This document shows, in pieces, positions 12,270 to 24,127 of a stretch of DNA of 64,000 nt. Within the stretch, counting starts at the first letter, position 1, and every line of letters starts with the position of its first letter. Below the pieces are notes generated by a model, which was not told the origin of the DNA, made no database searches, and saw only the letters and a program-made list of their open reading frames with translations. A program made the position numbers and the translations under genes. Origin of the DNA: Strongyloides papillosus (lineage: Eukaryota > Nematoda > Chromadorea > Rhabditida > Strongyloididae). The stretch lies in assembly GCA_005656395.1 (NCBI GenBank), contig SRSI01000050.1, positions 1,364,001 through 1,428,000 on the forward strand. Direction: 5' to 3'.

Positions 12270-15197
12270 AATCCTTTTGCCTCATTTGACTCAAAAAAGT
12301 CGAAAAAATTTTTATTTTGACTTTTATTGCAAAATTTCCTAGAAAGTTAAAGAATTCAATCTTACGTTATGTTTACAACATTTTCTACGCATTTTTCTCT
12401 TAAATAAATCAAAATAAATTAATATTATAATTAGGATTATGAGTTTACAGTTATAAAAACATAATAAAATAATAAAAGTGAAAAAAATACACTGTAGAAA
12501 AACCAAAATGATAAAAACAAGTTATGTAACTAAACATTATTAACTAATATTTTTATATCTTCGTTCTCTCAAAGCTTGTCAAGGATATGAATAATAGGAA
12601 TATTACATAAATTGAAGTTTCGGATATATATTTTAGTGCAAAGATAAGAAATTAATTGTTTAAAACTAAATTATTTTTTTAGTTAATAAAAAAGATAATT
12701 TTAATCACCTTTTATTATGCAGGTTAATTAAATGTTTAACTAAACGATTAAACAACTTTGTAATATTACAATAATTAATAGTACAGAAACTTTTTACATA
12801 AATAACAAAAGTAACATAATAATACTTTAATATTTTGTTATTTTTAGATTAACAAAAATAATAGATTGAACAAAAAATGATAATAAAGTATATTATTGCA
12901 CAAAACTTTATTAAATTTATGAACTTTATTGCTATTTTTAACGCTTTATTTTAAAAAAAAGAGTATTAAATACTTCAAAGAGACAATACTTTATTTAATG
13001 ATAAAGTTATTATCATCTTCCTTACTGATATTTGTTTGTTAAACTTTTTAAACAAAAATAATATTAATTGACAATCAAATTAATCGTAAATTATAAATGC
13101 AAAAAAATTTCTACTTTTTAATAATAATTTTGATATCAAAATGATAAAGAGTTTTTTTGTTTGTCTATAAAATTTAATTAGTCGTCATGAATCAAATTTT
13201 TACATTTTGCATTTTATCAAAATTTTTACTCGAAGAAATTCAATAAAGTATATGCTAACAAAAAAATTAAATCAAATGCTTTATCAAATAATTAAAATAA
13301 ATGCACTTTGAATATACCGATGAATGGATAATTCAATAGAATTTTTTTGGTATTTCAAAATCTTTTAAATTTTGCATTTTCATTCTTAGCCATCTCTTGA
13401 GTATGATTGGTTTCCATAGTCTATTTTTAGTGTATTCTAATCTGTACATCATACATCGACTTTTTCTAAATATATTATCACATTTCGGGTCGTAAAAAAT
13501 GTGTAAATTATCTTAGAAGAAAACTTTACAGCTTTTTTCTAATTACTTTTCTTCTATCTTTTTTTATTTTCTGTCAAAAAAACATTATTCATCATTCAAA
13601 TAATTTCTTTCATGAATGAGTAATGCTCCTTGTGTAAGAGAAAAAAAAGTTTTTGAAAACATAAATTGCATATTTTAAAAGATAAAATTGATTCTTCAAT
13701 TATGACTTAACCAATTCTTTAGTGTAGAGTTTGTACATATGTTTATCTTGATGAATATCATTTTAACATATCATTTTGTTTATAATTATAATTTTAATCT
13801 TTTAAATTTTTTACTTAAATTTTGTTAAACAATAATATTTAATTTTACATCTAATTTTAATTTACTATGACTACAATTTTTTACTATAGTTTTTTTTTAA
13901 TTATGGTTGGTTAATAATTTAATACTTATTAAGTTTTTTCATGATACTACTTAACTTGTTAACAGAAACTTTGAAAATACTTTAAGCGTATATAATATTT
14001 TAATGAAACTCATTTAAATAATTATAATATTTTTTTTCATAAAATTACACATAATTCTTCACAAAGTTACGTAATTTAGAATTGTCATGGCAATAAATTG
14101 AAGAAATTATCTATAAATCCGCAATTTTAAATATTCATATGTACTTCTTTGAATGCATTTAGCAAAGTATAAGGACTATTTTTTACACTAATGAATTCTA
14201 AATTGTTTTCCACTATATATCCTTTATTAAATGAATAAATAAGAAGATTTTTTATGTAATTTTAGCTAAAAACTAAATAATATAAGTTTATTTCATCATT
14301 ATACTGTTCGCAGCAAACATTTTTGTGACATAAAATTAAAAAAAGATTTTTTGCACATATGTTCCTTATCTTACTCGTTAGGTTGACAAATTTTTTAACC
14401 AAGTTATTAATTTTTAGTAGTAGTTAAAAAGTTTTATAATGCATTACCTATCGATAAGAGCCACCACATTCTTTTATAATTTTTATTGAGACGTAATAAA
14501 TTTAAGTTTATGTCAAAATTTATATTTAAGATAATTTTTTATAGAGAGGAGTGATGACGAATTAATGTTAATTCACTAAATGTTAATTTATATTTAATAT
14601 AAAACTCTTATAAAATTTTGTGTCCAAATCAATATGTCTTCCCCACTTTAAATATTGGCATTTTTAAAATAGGCCATGCCACTAACAATAATATACAATT
14701 TTAAACTTATAAAAAAAAATCCTTTAAATGATATTTTTTCTACTCCTATCTTTATGAACGTTTTCTTTATCCAAGGGATTAGAAACCATCTTATCGCTAA
14801 TACTAGAAATAAACTACATTTTCAATACAAAATTTCATCTCACTCCATCTTAAATAATTTTCTCACAATTTTCGTTACCACCAAACATTCCTATTACCTT
14901 CATTGTAAGTGACTAACAATCACAGAGATTTCGAAATAAATCGCACTTATTTTAAAACATTTCCTTTATTTTGTTTTAACAACCATTCAACTACAAGGAG
15001 TCTATTTATATAATATATAAATATATTATAAAAATTTTATCATCGTATAACCTAACGCGTTATGTATACTTTGAGAAAAAAAAATAAATATCGCTTTTTA
15101 TTTTATGGCCATATTTAAAATAAATAGACATTACTATTATTGATTAAAAATTTATTTTATTTTTTTAGATAGCTGGCTAACAGATTGTTTAGATAAA
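12270..15197. other. 2.9-kb AT-rich intergenic region upstream of pyruvate kinase
   Basis: No supported gene or RNA. A short open frame near 14676-14912 has random composition and no exon signals. A TTTTTTAG acceptor near 15168 probably ends a 5' UTR intron of the pyruvate kinase transcript. Confidence 0.5.
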
Positions 15198-16851
15198 ATG
15201 GTTTCCGTTGAAGCTACAAAAGCTTTTCTTAAAGAACTTGAGGATGTTGGTAGTGACACGTAAGTTTATAGATGTTTTAATATTAATATACTCTTCCTAT
15301 AGGAATAAAAATAAAAGTCGTGGTGTTTTATCTGGTAGTACACATCTAGAACATCTCGCTGGAATTGATATTAGGGAAGCCCCTCATGCTGTTAGGAAGA
15401 CAGCTATCATATGTACCATTGGTCCAAGCTGCAGAGAAGTTGAACAATTAGAATCTATGATACGTAATGGAATGAATATCGCTCGTATGAATTTTTCTCA
15501 TGGTGATCATGAATACCATAGACAAACAATCCTCAATGTTAGACAGGCTGTAAGTAATCTTAAAAACCAATATATTGTGGCAATTGCCCTTGATACAAAA
15601 GGCCCAGAAATAAGAACAGGTATCCTTCATGGTAGTGGAACTGCTGAGGTTGAGTTGGTCAAAGGAAAATCTATTCGTTTAACAACTGATCCTAGTTTTG
15701 AAAAAACATCAAATGCTGTGAATTTGTATGTTGATTACAAGAATATAACAAACGTTTTGGAGCCAGGAAAACTCATTTATGTTGATGATGGTTTGATTTC
15801 ATTGAGAGTTGAGGAGATTGGTGGTGATTATGTTATTTGTACCGTTGAAAATGGTGGTATGCTTGGAAGTAGAAAGGGAGTCAACCTTCCTGGTACTTCT
15901 GTTGATCTTCCTGCTGTTTCAGAGAAAGACATTCAAGATTTGATGTTTGGAATAGAAAATGGAGTTGATATGATATTTGCTTCATTTATCCGTTCAGCTG
16001 CAGCTGTACAAGAAATTAGAGGTATCTTAGGTGAAAACGGAAAGAAAATTAAAATTATTTCAAAAATCGAAAATGAGGAAGGTGTCATTCGTGCAGATGA
16101 AATTATTGCTGCAAGTGATGGAATCATGGTTGCTCGTGGAGATCTCGGTATTGAGATTCCAGCAGAAAAGGTATTCCTTGCTCAGAAACTCCTTATTGCT
16201 AAATGTAATGAAGCCGGAAAACCTGTCATCTGTGCAACACAAATGCTTGAATCTATGATTAAAAAACCAAGACCAACACGTGCTGAGACATCAGATGTTG
16301 CCAATGCCGTTCTTGACGGTGCTGATTGTGTTATGCTCTCCGGTGAGACAGCAAAAGGAGCCTATCCAATAGAGGCAATTAAAATTATGCATTACATTTG
16401 CAAAGAAGCCGAAGCAATTGTTCATCATGAGAAATTTTTAGAAGAAATTTTAAAAAGAGTACCAAAACCAACTGATACTGTAAAGACAATTGCTATTGCT
16501 GCTGTCTCTGCTGCTGAGTCATGTCAAGCATCAGCTATTATTTTACTCACTACAACTGGAAAGACAGCTCAGTTAGTTTCACAATTCAAACCATCAGTTC
16601 CAATTATTGCTATTACAAGAGATGCTCAGACATCAAGACAATTATGGCTTTATAGAGGTGTTTTTCCTATACACTATGAAACAGCAACAAAAAATCCAAA
16701 CTGGACGGAGGATGTTGATAACAGACTTGTCACTGCTGTTAACTATGGAAAAGAAAAAGGTTTTGTAAAAGATGGTGATAGTATAATTGTTATAACTGGT
16801 TGGACTTCTGGAGCTGGCAAAACAAACACTTTAAGATTACTCACTGCTTGA
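15198..16851 (+). CDS. pyk: Pyruvate kinase
   Basis: Exons 15198-15259 and 15303-16851 (43-nt intron, GTAAGT...CTATAG) encode 536 residues, the normal size for animal enzymes. Visible motifs are [11 protein letters not shown] and [12 protein letters not shown], then [12 protein letters not shown], the active-site signature [14 protein letters not shown] with [10 protein letters not shown], and CATQMLESM followed by [15 protein letters not shown]. The C-terminal allosteric loop [13 protein letters not shown] resembles the fructose-1,6-bisphosphate loop of regulated isozymes. It converts phosphoenolpyruvate and ADP to pyruvate and ATP in the cytosol. I start at 15198 because this ATG joins in frame to the long exon. 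An unknown membrane-protein gene follows after only 142 bp on the same strand, so the two may be co-transcribed. Confidence 0.97.
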
Positions 16852-16993
16852 ATAATTAGCATTTTTACGTTAAAAAATTTTTTTTACATACATAAATATT
16901 TGAAAATTATATTATTTTTTGCTATTATTCAAAATGTAATACTTTATAAATCGTTTTTACATTATTTTTTTTATAAAATTTATATTGTAATAG

Positions 16994-17851
16994 ATGGAAT
17001 ATTTTGAACCAAAAATTCGTTTTTGGAGGAGAGAACAAACTTTTAAGGTATAAAATTTATTTTTAACTAAAATATTTAATTTTTTTTAGGAGTGGAAATG
17101 TTTTATTGCACTATGTCATTCAACAATTACAGGACTCCGTAGTATGATACAATTTTATTTGGAGGGCAAAATGATGTTAGGGGATGGAAAAACATTATAT
17201 TCCAGTGTATTATGTCTGATGTTTTATCTAATTGATCAACCTGTGATGAATATTATTCTGGCATATGTTGATTTACCACTAATTGTTGAGGATTTCTACA
17301 CAAGCCTGGAGATAAATAATTATCATTTTAAAGAATCAGGTTCATATTGTCTTGTGAATAATTATCAATGTTGGGTTAGCGAAATAAAATACATCTTATC
17401 TGGGCTTTGTGTCATATTAAACCTATGTAAAATTGTTCCATTACTTGTAGCAACAATAGTCTACATTCATAGTTTTGGTTTTAAACCATTCCCACATAAA
17501 AATTCAAAAATATTATTGGGAACAAGAGATAATACAACCAAAAACAAAGGGTACCCAGTTGAAGAGATGATGCAATTTTTTGATCAACATTCAACATTAA
17601 AATCAAGAAGTTTAACTGCATCAAAATTCTTGAATGTTAAGAAGTATAGAGAAGAATTACAGGATATGTATAGGAAAGCAAAAACAACAACGATAGAACA
17701 AGTAAAAAATTCAAGAGATGCTATTCATGCGTTAGCAACTATACCAGTTATCAAACAAACAAATAATGTACCAAAATTTATTGGTCTTCAAAAAGTTTTT
17801 TTTCACTCAATTGCTGATGTAAATAAAATTAATGATCCTCCAACTCCTTAA
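16994..17851 (+). CDS. Unknown multi-pass membrane protein
   Basis: Exons 16994-17047 and 17090-17851 (42-nt intron, GTATAA...TTTTTAG) encode 271 residues. I do not recognise the family. There are hydrophobic segments around residues 20-40 (weak), 55-85 (LYSSVLCLMFYLIDQ region) and 130-155 (LCVILNLCKIVPLLVATIVY). A hydrophilic, Lys/Thr-rich C-terminal half follows (HSTLKSRSLTASKFLNVKKYREE). The ATG comes right after TAATAG, a plausible trans-splice acceptor, and the pyruvate kinase stop is 142 bp upstream, so an operon is possible. The last ~50 nt of its coding sequence and its 3' UTR recur downstream in each tandem unit, which makes this gene the edge of the duplicated segment. It is the only complete copy. 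Confidence 0.75.
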
Positions 17852-17948
17852 TAATTAATTTTAAAATTTTAATATTATGAAAAGTTTACTAATGAATAGA
17901 ATATAAAATCTCCTTATAAAATAAAAAAATATTTTTTTTCCTGCATAA

Positions 17949-18780
17949 ATGAAAATTAGTATTTCTATTATTTTATTTTTTAAATATATCCAATAATATC
18001 ACCATGCAGTTGTAAATATTACGATGTTATATCTGGATATCGTTTTCAAGGGCACATAAGATGTTTACATACTAAAGATACGTTTATGCCATATAAGATA
18101 TATTTAATAATCAAAAACCCAATAAAAAATAAGTAGATTACACTCAAGATTTTTTCAGAAAACGTTATAAATGAATCATTTGTCATGGATTCAACATTTG
18201 AAACTCACAAACTGTAAAATTTACATTAAATGGACGGTGTGTATATACAAGTGGTAGTGATGCACAATATCTCCGATACCTGATCATGACACCATCATAC
18301 ATGAGTTTTCTACCAAAAAATCCAAAGGGTTACTGCCACTGAATTTTCGAAAGAGAAAATGAAACATGCTGGTGATTTTGAAGATAGAAATAAAAATAAT
18401 AAAAAGCAAAAAATTACCATGTAGGATACATAAACTTTATTTGATAGACATGATGAAATTAGAAGATTTTATGATTAATTAAACAAACAATGAATTTAAT
18501 TTCAAGGAAAAGAATATAAAGATTATTGCTTTATAGATTATTATCAATTTAGATTTCAAAACGATATTACAACTATCAGTTATAATGGAATACATGTACT
18601 GTTTGACTTATTTGTCTACAAAAATCAAATGCATAATCCATTTGAAAAATTGAAAACTTTACATGGAATTCATATGATAAGAAAAGAAATAAGACAATGA
18701 ATCATCCAATTCGATTAGAATCTTTCAATGAATATATTTTAAAACTTAAAATAAAATATTCTTATCAAAAAACTTCTTAA
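17949..18780 (+). pseudogene. Transthyretin-like gene, copy A (broken)
   Basis: Homologous over its whole length to the intact copy at 38767-39591. The ATG is kept, but the signal-peptide region shifts frame and stops at codon 16 (after KYIQ). Further stops and frameshifts lie in exon 2. The intron donor GTAAGTAG has become ATAAGTAG near 18131. Recognisable pieces include GHIRCLH and the 3' FEKLKTLHGIHM block. Confidence 0.8.
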
Positions 18781-18995
18781 ATACTTGTAATTGTATAATT
18801 TTTGAAGGAATATCTTTAAATCTTAAACAAACATTTGTACCAATTTTTGATATGACATCATATCATATTGTACTTTTTTCATTAGTTATATTATTTTTAG
18901 AGATAATCGAAATGATATTAACAATTTTTCTAAACATTTTTTATTATCACAAGAAAAAATTGAATGATCGTTACTGTGACTTAATATTAATATCG

Positions 18996-19047
18996 CATGG
19001 ATAATGATAATATTTAATAACTGATAAATTATTATATAAATATAAAC
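18996..19047 (+). promoter_or_regulatory. Promoter of lysozyme-like gene 1: GATA sites and TATA box
   Basis: GATAATGATAA near 19000-19010, AACTGATAA at 19019-19027 (the canonical intestinal GATA-factor site of nematodes) and TATATAAATA from 19033, ~45 bp before the ATG. The same order and spacing recurs in every unit. Confidence 0.6.
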
Positions 19048-19077
19048 AAGAAAAGAACAAAATTAACATTATTAAAA

Positions 19078-19842
19078 ATGCTCAGTCAAATTTTAACAGT
19101 ATTTCTTTCACTTTTTGCATTCTGTTTTAATACAAATGCTGAAAATGCTTATGCTACAGACGTAGCAGGATTTCTTTCTCCTTCACAATTCAGGTGTATC
19201 AAATCAAGTGGCTACTCTGCTGTCTTTACTCAAATCTATTCACCAATAGATGGAGGATCTGTTGATAATTATGGATCCAAAAATGTAATCTTCGCTCACC
19301 GAGTAGGTCTAGCAACAGAAGTTTACATAGATCCATCACCACAAAGTATCAAGCCAAGTTACACTCAATTTGATGAAGCATACAACCAATTGACAAATTC
19401 CAATATTTATGTTCGTTCTATTTGGCTTAAAGTAACAAAACCACTTTTCTGGAGCCAAAACGTATCATACAATATTAATTTCATCCATGGTATAATAACT
19501 CGTGCTCAAAGTTACAATGTTACTCTTGGAATCTACACAAATTGGTATGACTGGGATCAAATTACTGGATCTACAGCAATCTTCCAAAGATACAATCTAC
19601 GATTATGGTATTGGAGTGCACGTGGATTTGGGCCAAGCGCTGAAAGTAAATATGACTTCAAAGATTTTATACAATTTGGAAGTTGGCCATGGCAATATCC
19701 TTCAGCTAAAGAATATGGTCTTATTGAATGGTCTTGCTCAGCTGTAATATCAAAAATTGTATATTTGAAGTCAAACAGTAGTTCAGAACTTATAATTAAT
19801 AAAAATATGGCACAGCCTGTTGCAGGAAGTGCAATTTTTTAA
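19078..19842 (+). CDS. Secreted GH25 lysozyme-like protein 1, catalytic DxE lost
   Basis: Intronless, 254 residues. A signal peptide (MLSQILTVFLSLFAF...) probably ends at NTNA, giving mature ENAYATDV. The fold follows protist-type GH25 lysozymes, as in nematode LYS proteins: N-terminal Asp28 in ATDVAG, NVTLGIYTNWYDW matching the family's IGVYTS strand, LRLWYW, and FGSWPW...AKEYGL near the end. The catalytic Asp-x-Glu of the family is replaced by Lys118-Val-Thr120 in IWLKVTKP. The family's terminal Asp strand is also changed (VISKIVYL). It is therefore predicted to be secreted and not to cleave peptidoglycan. A conserved C-terminal tail QPVAGSAIF is shared by all copies. AATAAA follows ~90 bp after the stop. 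Confidence 0.85.
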   Translation: MLSQILTVFLSLFAFCFNTNAENAYATDVAGFLSPSQFRCIKSSGYSAVFTQIYSPIDGGSVDNYGSKNVIFAHRVGLATEVYIDPSPQSIKPSYTQFDEAYNQLTNSNIYVRSIWLKVTKPLFWSQNVSYNINFIHGIITRAQSYNVTLGIYTNWYDWDQITGSTAIFQRYNLRLWYWSARGFGPSAESKYDFKDFIQFGSWPWQYPSAKEYGLIEWSCSAVISKIVYLKSNSSSELIINKNMAQPVAGSAIF

Positions 19843-20087
19843 ATTTTTATTTATAAACTATTTTGTGAGTCGATCGAACATTTTTTTAAATTTTTTACAT
19901 TGAAAATTTTTACATCCTTTTTATTTCATTAATAAAAAGAGCAATTAAAAATGAGTAATAAGTTTTTATTAAGTGGTATTACCCTTAAAAATAAATACAT
20001 AAATTTTATTCAAGTCTTATAAAAATAATATTTATTATAAAAAATCAAATTTTCATATATGATTACAAATGTATGTTGGCAAATTTG

Positions 20088-20750
20088 TTTGACTTTAAAC
20101 TTAAATAGAGCTACAGGAGTGAGTCAAATTTAGAGGAATCAATCTTTTAAAATCCCTGAAAAATTGTTTTTTTAAAGAAATATTTTTTTCAAGAAATAAT
20201 GTTTAGAAAGAAAACAAGTCAGCACACTTTCAACTTCATAAATTTACACCTTTATTGTTTTTTATATTTTTTTCAAGTTTTGAGTCAAGAAATCAAAAAA
20301 GTATATGTTCCCATTATATTCATTCAATTCTTCATATACTTTTACACCAAGATTGTGTAAAAATCAAAAAAATTGAATGAGAGGGTAAATGTGCTCTTAT
20401 ATGAAAAAATCAACAAAAATAAGTTTCATTACACAAAATCTACTTGCCTTCGCTCTTATTTTTTTATGTTACCAAACTAGATGTAACTTTACATGACAAA
20501 TCTAAAAAGCATAGTGAGAACATAAGTTTTATGATTTTTGAACACATACATTGAAAAGACTAAAAATAAATTTAAAAAACAAAAAAGGCATAAATTTACG
20601 ACATTAAAAGTATATTCATTCGTCGTTTTTTAAAAAATTATTCATAGAAACAATATTTATTTCCAATAAAATTGTTTTCCTGTGATAGTTAGAAATTGAT
20701 TTTCCAATTTTAGCTTACAACTGTAGCTCTATCTCAAAGTTTCAAGCCGA
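20088..20750. repeat. Imperfect foldback palindrome, unit 1
   Basis: The left end GACTTTAAACTTAAATAGAG is mirrored by the right end, which on the other strand reads GGCTTGAAACTTTGAGATAG. The arms pair along ~330 bp with the centre near 20419. No open frame. Confidence 0.75.
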
Positions 20751-20756
20751 ATAAAA

Positions 20757-20899
20757 AAGTTTTTCTGTCAATTGTTGATGTAGATAGAATTAATAATCCT
20801 CCAACTCGTTAATAATTAATTTTAATATTATGAAACTTTACTAATGAATAGAATATAAAATCTCATTACCAAATAAAAATGGTTTTTATTTCAGATAAA
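20757..20899 (+). pseudogene. Duplicated 3' end of the membrane-protein gene, unit 2
   Basis: Bases 20759-20812 match the last ~50 coding bases of the gene ending at 17851 (TTGATGTAGATAGAATTAA then CCTCCAACTCGTTAA), and the 3' UTR copy follows. No start or upstream exon is present. Confidence 0.8.
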
Positions 20900-21947
20900 A
20901 TGAGAATTAATCGTTCAATTATCTTACTTTCTATATATTCATTTATATCACTGTGTAGTTATGATAATTATGATGTTATATCTATATATCATTGCATAGT
21001 AACATAAGATGTTTACAATCTAAAGACTTACCAATACCATATAAAATATATTTGATTATCCTAAACCAAAAAAAATAAGTAGATTAAACTCGAAATTTCT
21101 TTTAAAAATTTAATAGATAAATCATTTATCATGGATTCAACGTCTGTGAACTCACTTACTGGAGAATTTACATTAAATCGAGGTGTACGTATGTAAATGA
21201 TTGTGGTGTGAAATACCTCTCATATCTGATCATAAAACCATTATACATGAATTATTTACCAGAAATAAAATATATCCAAGAGTTGCTGGTACTAAATCGT
21301 TGTGCCTAGCATGGTAAAGTAGACAAAATAATTAAAATAGTTTATTGAGAAAAGAAAGATACGTACAAAATGAATACAATAGTTAAAAGTTAAAGAGTTA
21401 GTTAGTTCTTCACCTTTTATATTCTTTCCTGTGCTTTAATGTTTTTAGTTGCCATTTGAAGAATAAACATTATCATTACCGATGACTCACCTTCTTGTTT
21501 ATATTTTTTTATAGCACTAAATTTTTAGAATTTTTGAGGGCGGTCTTTGTGGAATTTTAGAAAGAAAAAATGAAATATATGGATGATTTTGAATATAGAA
21601 ATAATAATAATAAACAAAAATGTATCATGTAGGATGCATAAACGTTATTTAATAGACATGGTGAAATTAAAAGATTTATTACTTATGATTTGTTAAACAG
21701 ACGATTAATTCATTTTCAAGGAAGACAATGTAAAGATCATTGTACTCTAAATTATTATCAATTTATATTTCCAAACGATATTAAAACTATCAGTTATGAT
21801 GGAATACATGTATTGTTTGACTTATTTGTCTACAAAAATCAAATGCATAATCCATTTGAAAAATTGAAAACTTTACATGGAATTCATATCACTAAGAAGA
21901 GAAATGAGACAAATCATCTAATTCAATTAAATTCTTTCAAAAGGTAA
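20900..21947 (+). pseudogene. Transthyretin-like gene, copy B (broken, with a 258-bp insertion)
   Basis: Starts with ATG at 20900 but shifts frame in the RFRGH region and has stops in both exons. A foreign segment of about 225-258 bp lies at 21298-21555. The 3' half is still open (21690-21947) and encodes the block from NRRLIHFQ through VLFDLFVYK to KRNETNH. Confidence 0.8.
21298..21555. mobile_element. Insertion present only in TTR-like copy B
   Basis: The sequence here has no counterpart in the other six copies. Left and right borders share AAT (21295-21297 and 21553-21555), and an ACTAAAT repeat occurs at 21291-21297 and 21516-21522. No terminal inverted repeats or coding capacity seen. 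On the minus strand an AATAAA lies near the end. Type of element unknown. Confidence 0.45.
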
Positions 21948-22214
21948 GTCAATATTAAAAAATAAATATCCATGACAACAAAACTTTTTAAATACTGTTT
22001 AATTATACATAATTTTTGATGAAATATCTATAAATCTTAAATAAACATTTTTACCAATTTTTGATATGACATCATATTAAATTTCCATTATTAGTTACAA
22101 AATTTTTTCTAGATAATCAAAATCTAAATGTTATAAACAATGTTTCAAACATATTTTATTATCACAAGAAAAAATTGAATGATTGTTACTGTGATTTAAT
22201 ATCAATATTGCATG

Positions 22215-22260
22215 GATAATGATAATATTAATCAACTGATAAATAATTGTATAAATATAA
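22215..22260 (+). promoter_or_regulatory. Promoter of lysozyme-like gene 2
   Basis: GGATAATGATAAT at 22214-22226, ACTGATAA at 22235-22242 and TATAAATA from 22250, 43 bp before the ATG at 22293. Confidence 0.55.
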
Positions 22261-22292
22261 ACGAGGAAAGAACAAAATTGACATTAATAAAA

Positions 22293-23051
22293 ATGCTTAG
22301 TAAAGCTTCAACGGTTTTTCTTTTACTTTTTACAATCTTTGTTAGTACAAATGCTGAATATGCATATGCTATAGATGTAAAAGGATCTTTATCTGTTTCA
22401 CAATTCAATTGTACAAAATCAAGCAAATTCTCTGCTGTCTTTACTCAAATCTATTCACCTATAGAAGAAGGAATGGTTGATACAACTGGATGTCAAAATG
22501 TAAAAACGGCTTTCCAAGTTGGTCTAGAAACAGAAGTTTATATTAATCCAGCTCCACTAAGTGATAAACAAAGTGATACTCAATTTGATGAAGCATATAA
22601 CCAATTAGATTTTGCCGGTATTAAAGTTCGTACTATTTGGCTTAAAGTAACAAATCAAATTTTTTGGAGTCAAAACTTATCATACAATATCAATTTCATC
22701 CAAAAAATGATTTTACGTGCCAAATATTACAATATTACTCTTGGAATCTATACCAATTGGTATGACTGGGATCAAATTGCTGGCTCTACAACAGCTTTCC
22801 AACAATACAATCTTCCATTATGGTATTGGGATGCAAGTGGACTTGGGTCAAATGCCGAAGGTACAAAAGACTTCATGAATTTTAGATCATTCGGAAGTTG
22901 GATAAATCCCTCAGCTAAAGAATATGCCTTAACTGAATGGTTTTGCTCAGCTGTAATATCAAAAGTTGTATATTTGAAGTCAAACAGTAGTTCGGAACTT
23001 ATAAGTAATAAAAATATGGCACAACCTGTAGCAGGAAGTGCAATTCTTTAA
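22293..23051 (+). CDS. Secreted GH25 lysozyme-like protein 2, catalytic DxE lost
   Basis: Intronless, 252 residues from the signal-peptide ATG at 22293. An in-frame ATG at 22212 exists but lies inside the conserved promoter, so I reject it. The signal peptide ends near VSTNA, followed by EYAYAIDVKG with the conserved first Asp. The DxE position reads KVT in IWLKVTNQ. It is the most divergent intact copy in the middle (FIQKMILRAKYYN) but retains LGIYTNWYDWDQI, LPLWYWDA and the QPVAGSAIL tail. Same predicted role as its neighbours: secreted, non-lytic GH25 fold. Confidence 0.83.
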   Translation: MLSKASTVFLLLFTIFVSTNAEYAYAIDVKGSLSVSQFNCTKSSKFSAVFTQIYSPIEEGMVDTTGCQNVKTAFQVGLETEVYINPAPLSDKQSDTQFDEAYNQLDFAGIKVRTIWLKVTNQIFWSQNLSYNINFIQKMILRAKYYNITLGIYTNWYDWDQIAGSTTAFQQYNLPLWYWDASGLGSNAEGTKDFMNFRSFGSWINPSAKEYALTEWFCSAVISKVVYLKSNSSSELISNKNMAQPVAGSAIL

Positions 23052-23316
23052 ATTTTTTTTATAACCCTTTTTGCAAGTCAATCGAACATTATTTTAAAAT
23101 TTTGTATATTGAATATTTTTACAACGTCCTTTTTATTTCATTAATAAAAAGAGGAATTAAAAAATAAGTAATCAATTTTTATTAAACAGTGCTATCCACA
23201 AAAACAAATACATATAAATTATACAAATTACATACAAATCTTTTAGAATAGTATTTGTATTTTACTATGAATAGTTAAGTATTCATATTTGATTGCAAAT
23301 GAATGTCGGCAAATTT

Positions 23317-23868
23317 TTCAGACTTGTAATTTTGAGTTACAGTTACAGCAGTGAATCAGATTTGGAAAAATCGATTTTTACAAATCCCTGGACAATTTTT
23401 TTAAATAAACATCGTTTCTAGAGGCAATGTTTTATAAAAAAAATAAGTGAACATACTTTCGAATACATAAATTTATGCCTTTATTATTTTTTAGAATTTT
23501 TTTTGTTTATTCAAATTTTTAAACAAGAAATCAAAAAAATGCATGTTCTCATTATGTAAAATTTGATTCCTATTGTAATTTGACATCCAGATTGTGTAAA
23601 ATCAAAAAAATTGAATGGAAGGGCAAATACGTTTTTGTATGAAAAAATCAACAATAAAAGTTTCATAACACAAAATTTATTTACCTTCCAACTTAATTTT
23701 TTTAGTTTTATGCAAGCTAGAATGTAAAATTGCATGAGAAATCGAATGAGCATAATGGGAATATGAGTTTTTATGATTTTTAGATTCAAAACTGAAAAAA
23801 CTAAAAATAAATCTTAAAAAACAAAATAGACACAAATTTATAAAGTCGAAAGTATGCTCTGTGAATAA
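23317..23868. repeat. Foldback palindrome, unit 2 (right arm truncated)
   Basis: The left arm is complete. Homology to the other palindromes stops at AGTATGCTC near 23868, about 120-190 bp short of the usual right end, where an unrelated block begins. Confidence 0.7.
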
Positions 23869-24127
23869 ATAAAAATTAAATCAAGAAAATAAAAATTCAA
23901 TTAACATAATTTCAATTTAAAATTCAAAAAATATTAAGATAATGTATCTATGGAATATTATGAAGACAAGATGGCTATATAAACTTAACAATTTTTTATA
24001 ATCTTCAGATTTTGGTCGCGATATTAAAATAAAGTGTTTTATTTCCTATATAACGATATATATTAAATGTTAATATCAAACATCCAATAATTTAAAATAA
24101 TACACAGATTACGATTAAAATTTTTAA

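Noticed and set aside
14676..14912. 78-codon open frame upstream of pyruvate kinase
   Set aside because: Low-complexity Asn/Ile/Lys/Phe composition as expected of random AT-rich DNA; no neighbouring exons.
22212..22292. In-frame upstream ATG of lysozyme-like gene 2 (also 39836 for gene 7)
   Set aside because: The added residues are hydrophilic, come from the conserved GATA/TATA promoter, and would bury the signal peptide.
23511..23789. 92-codon minus-strand frame in a foldback element
   Set aside because: Lies within the palindrome; not open in the other copies of the same element.
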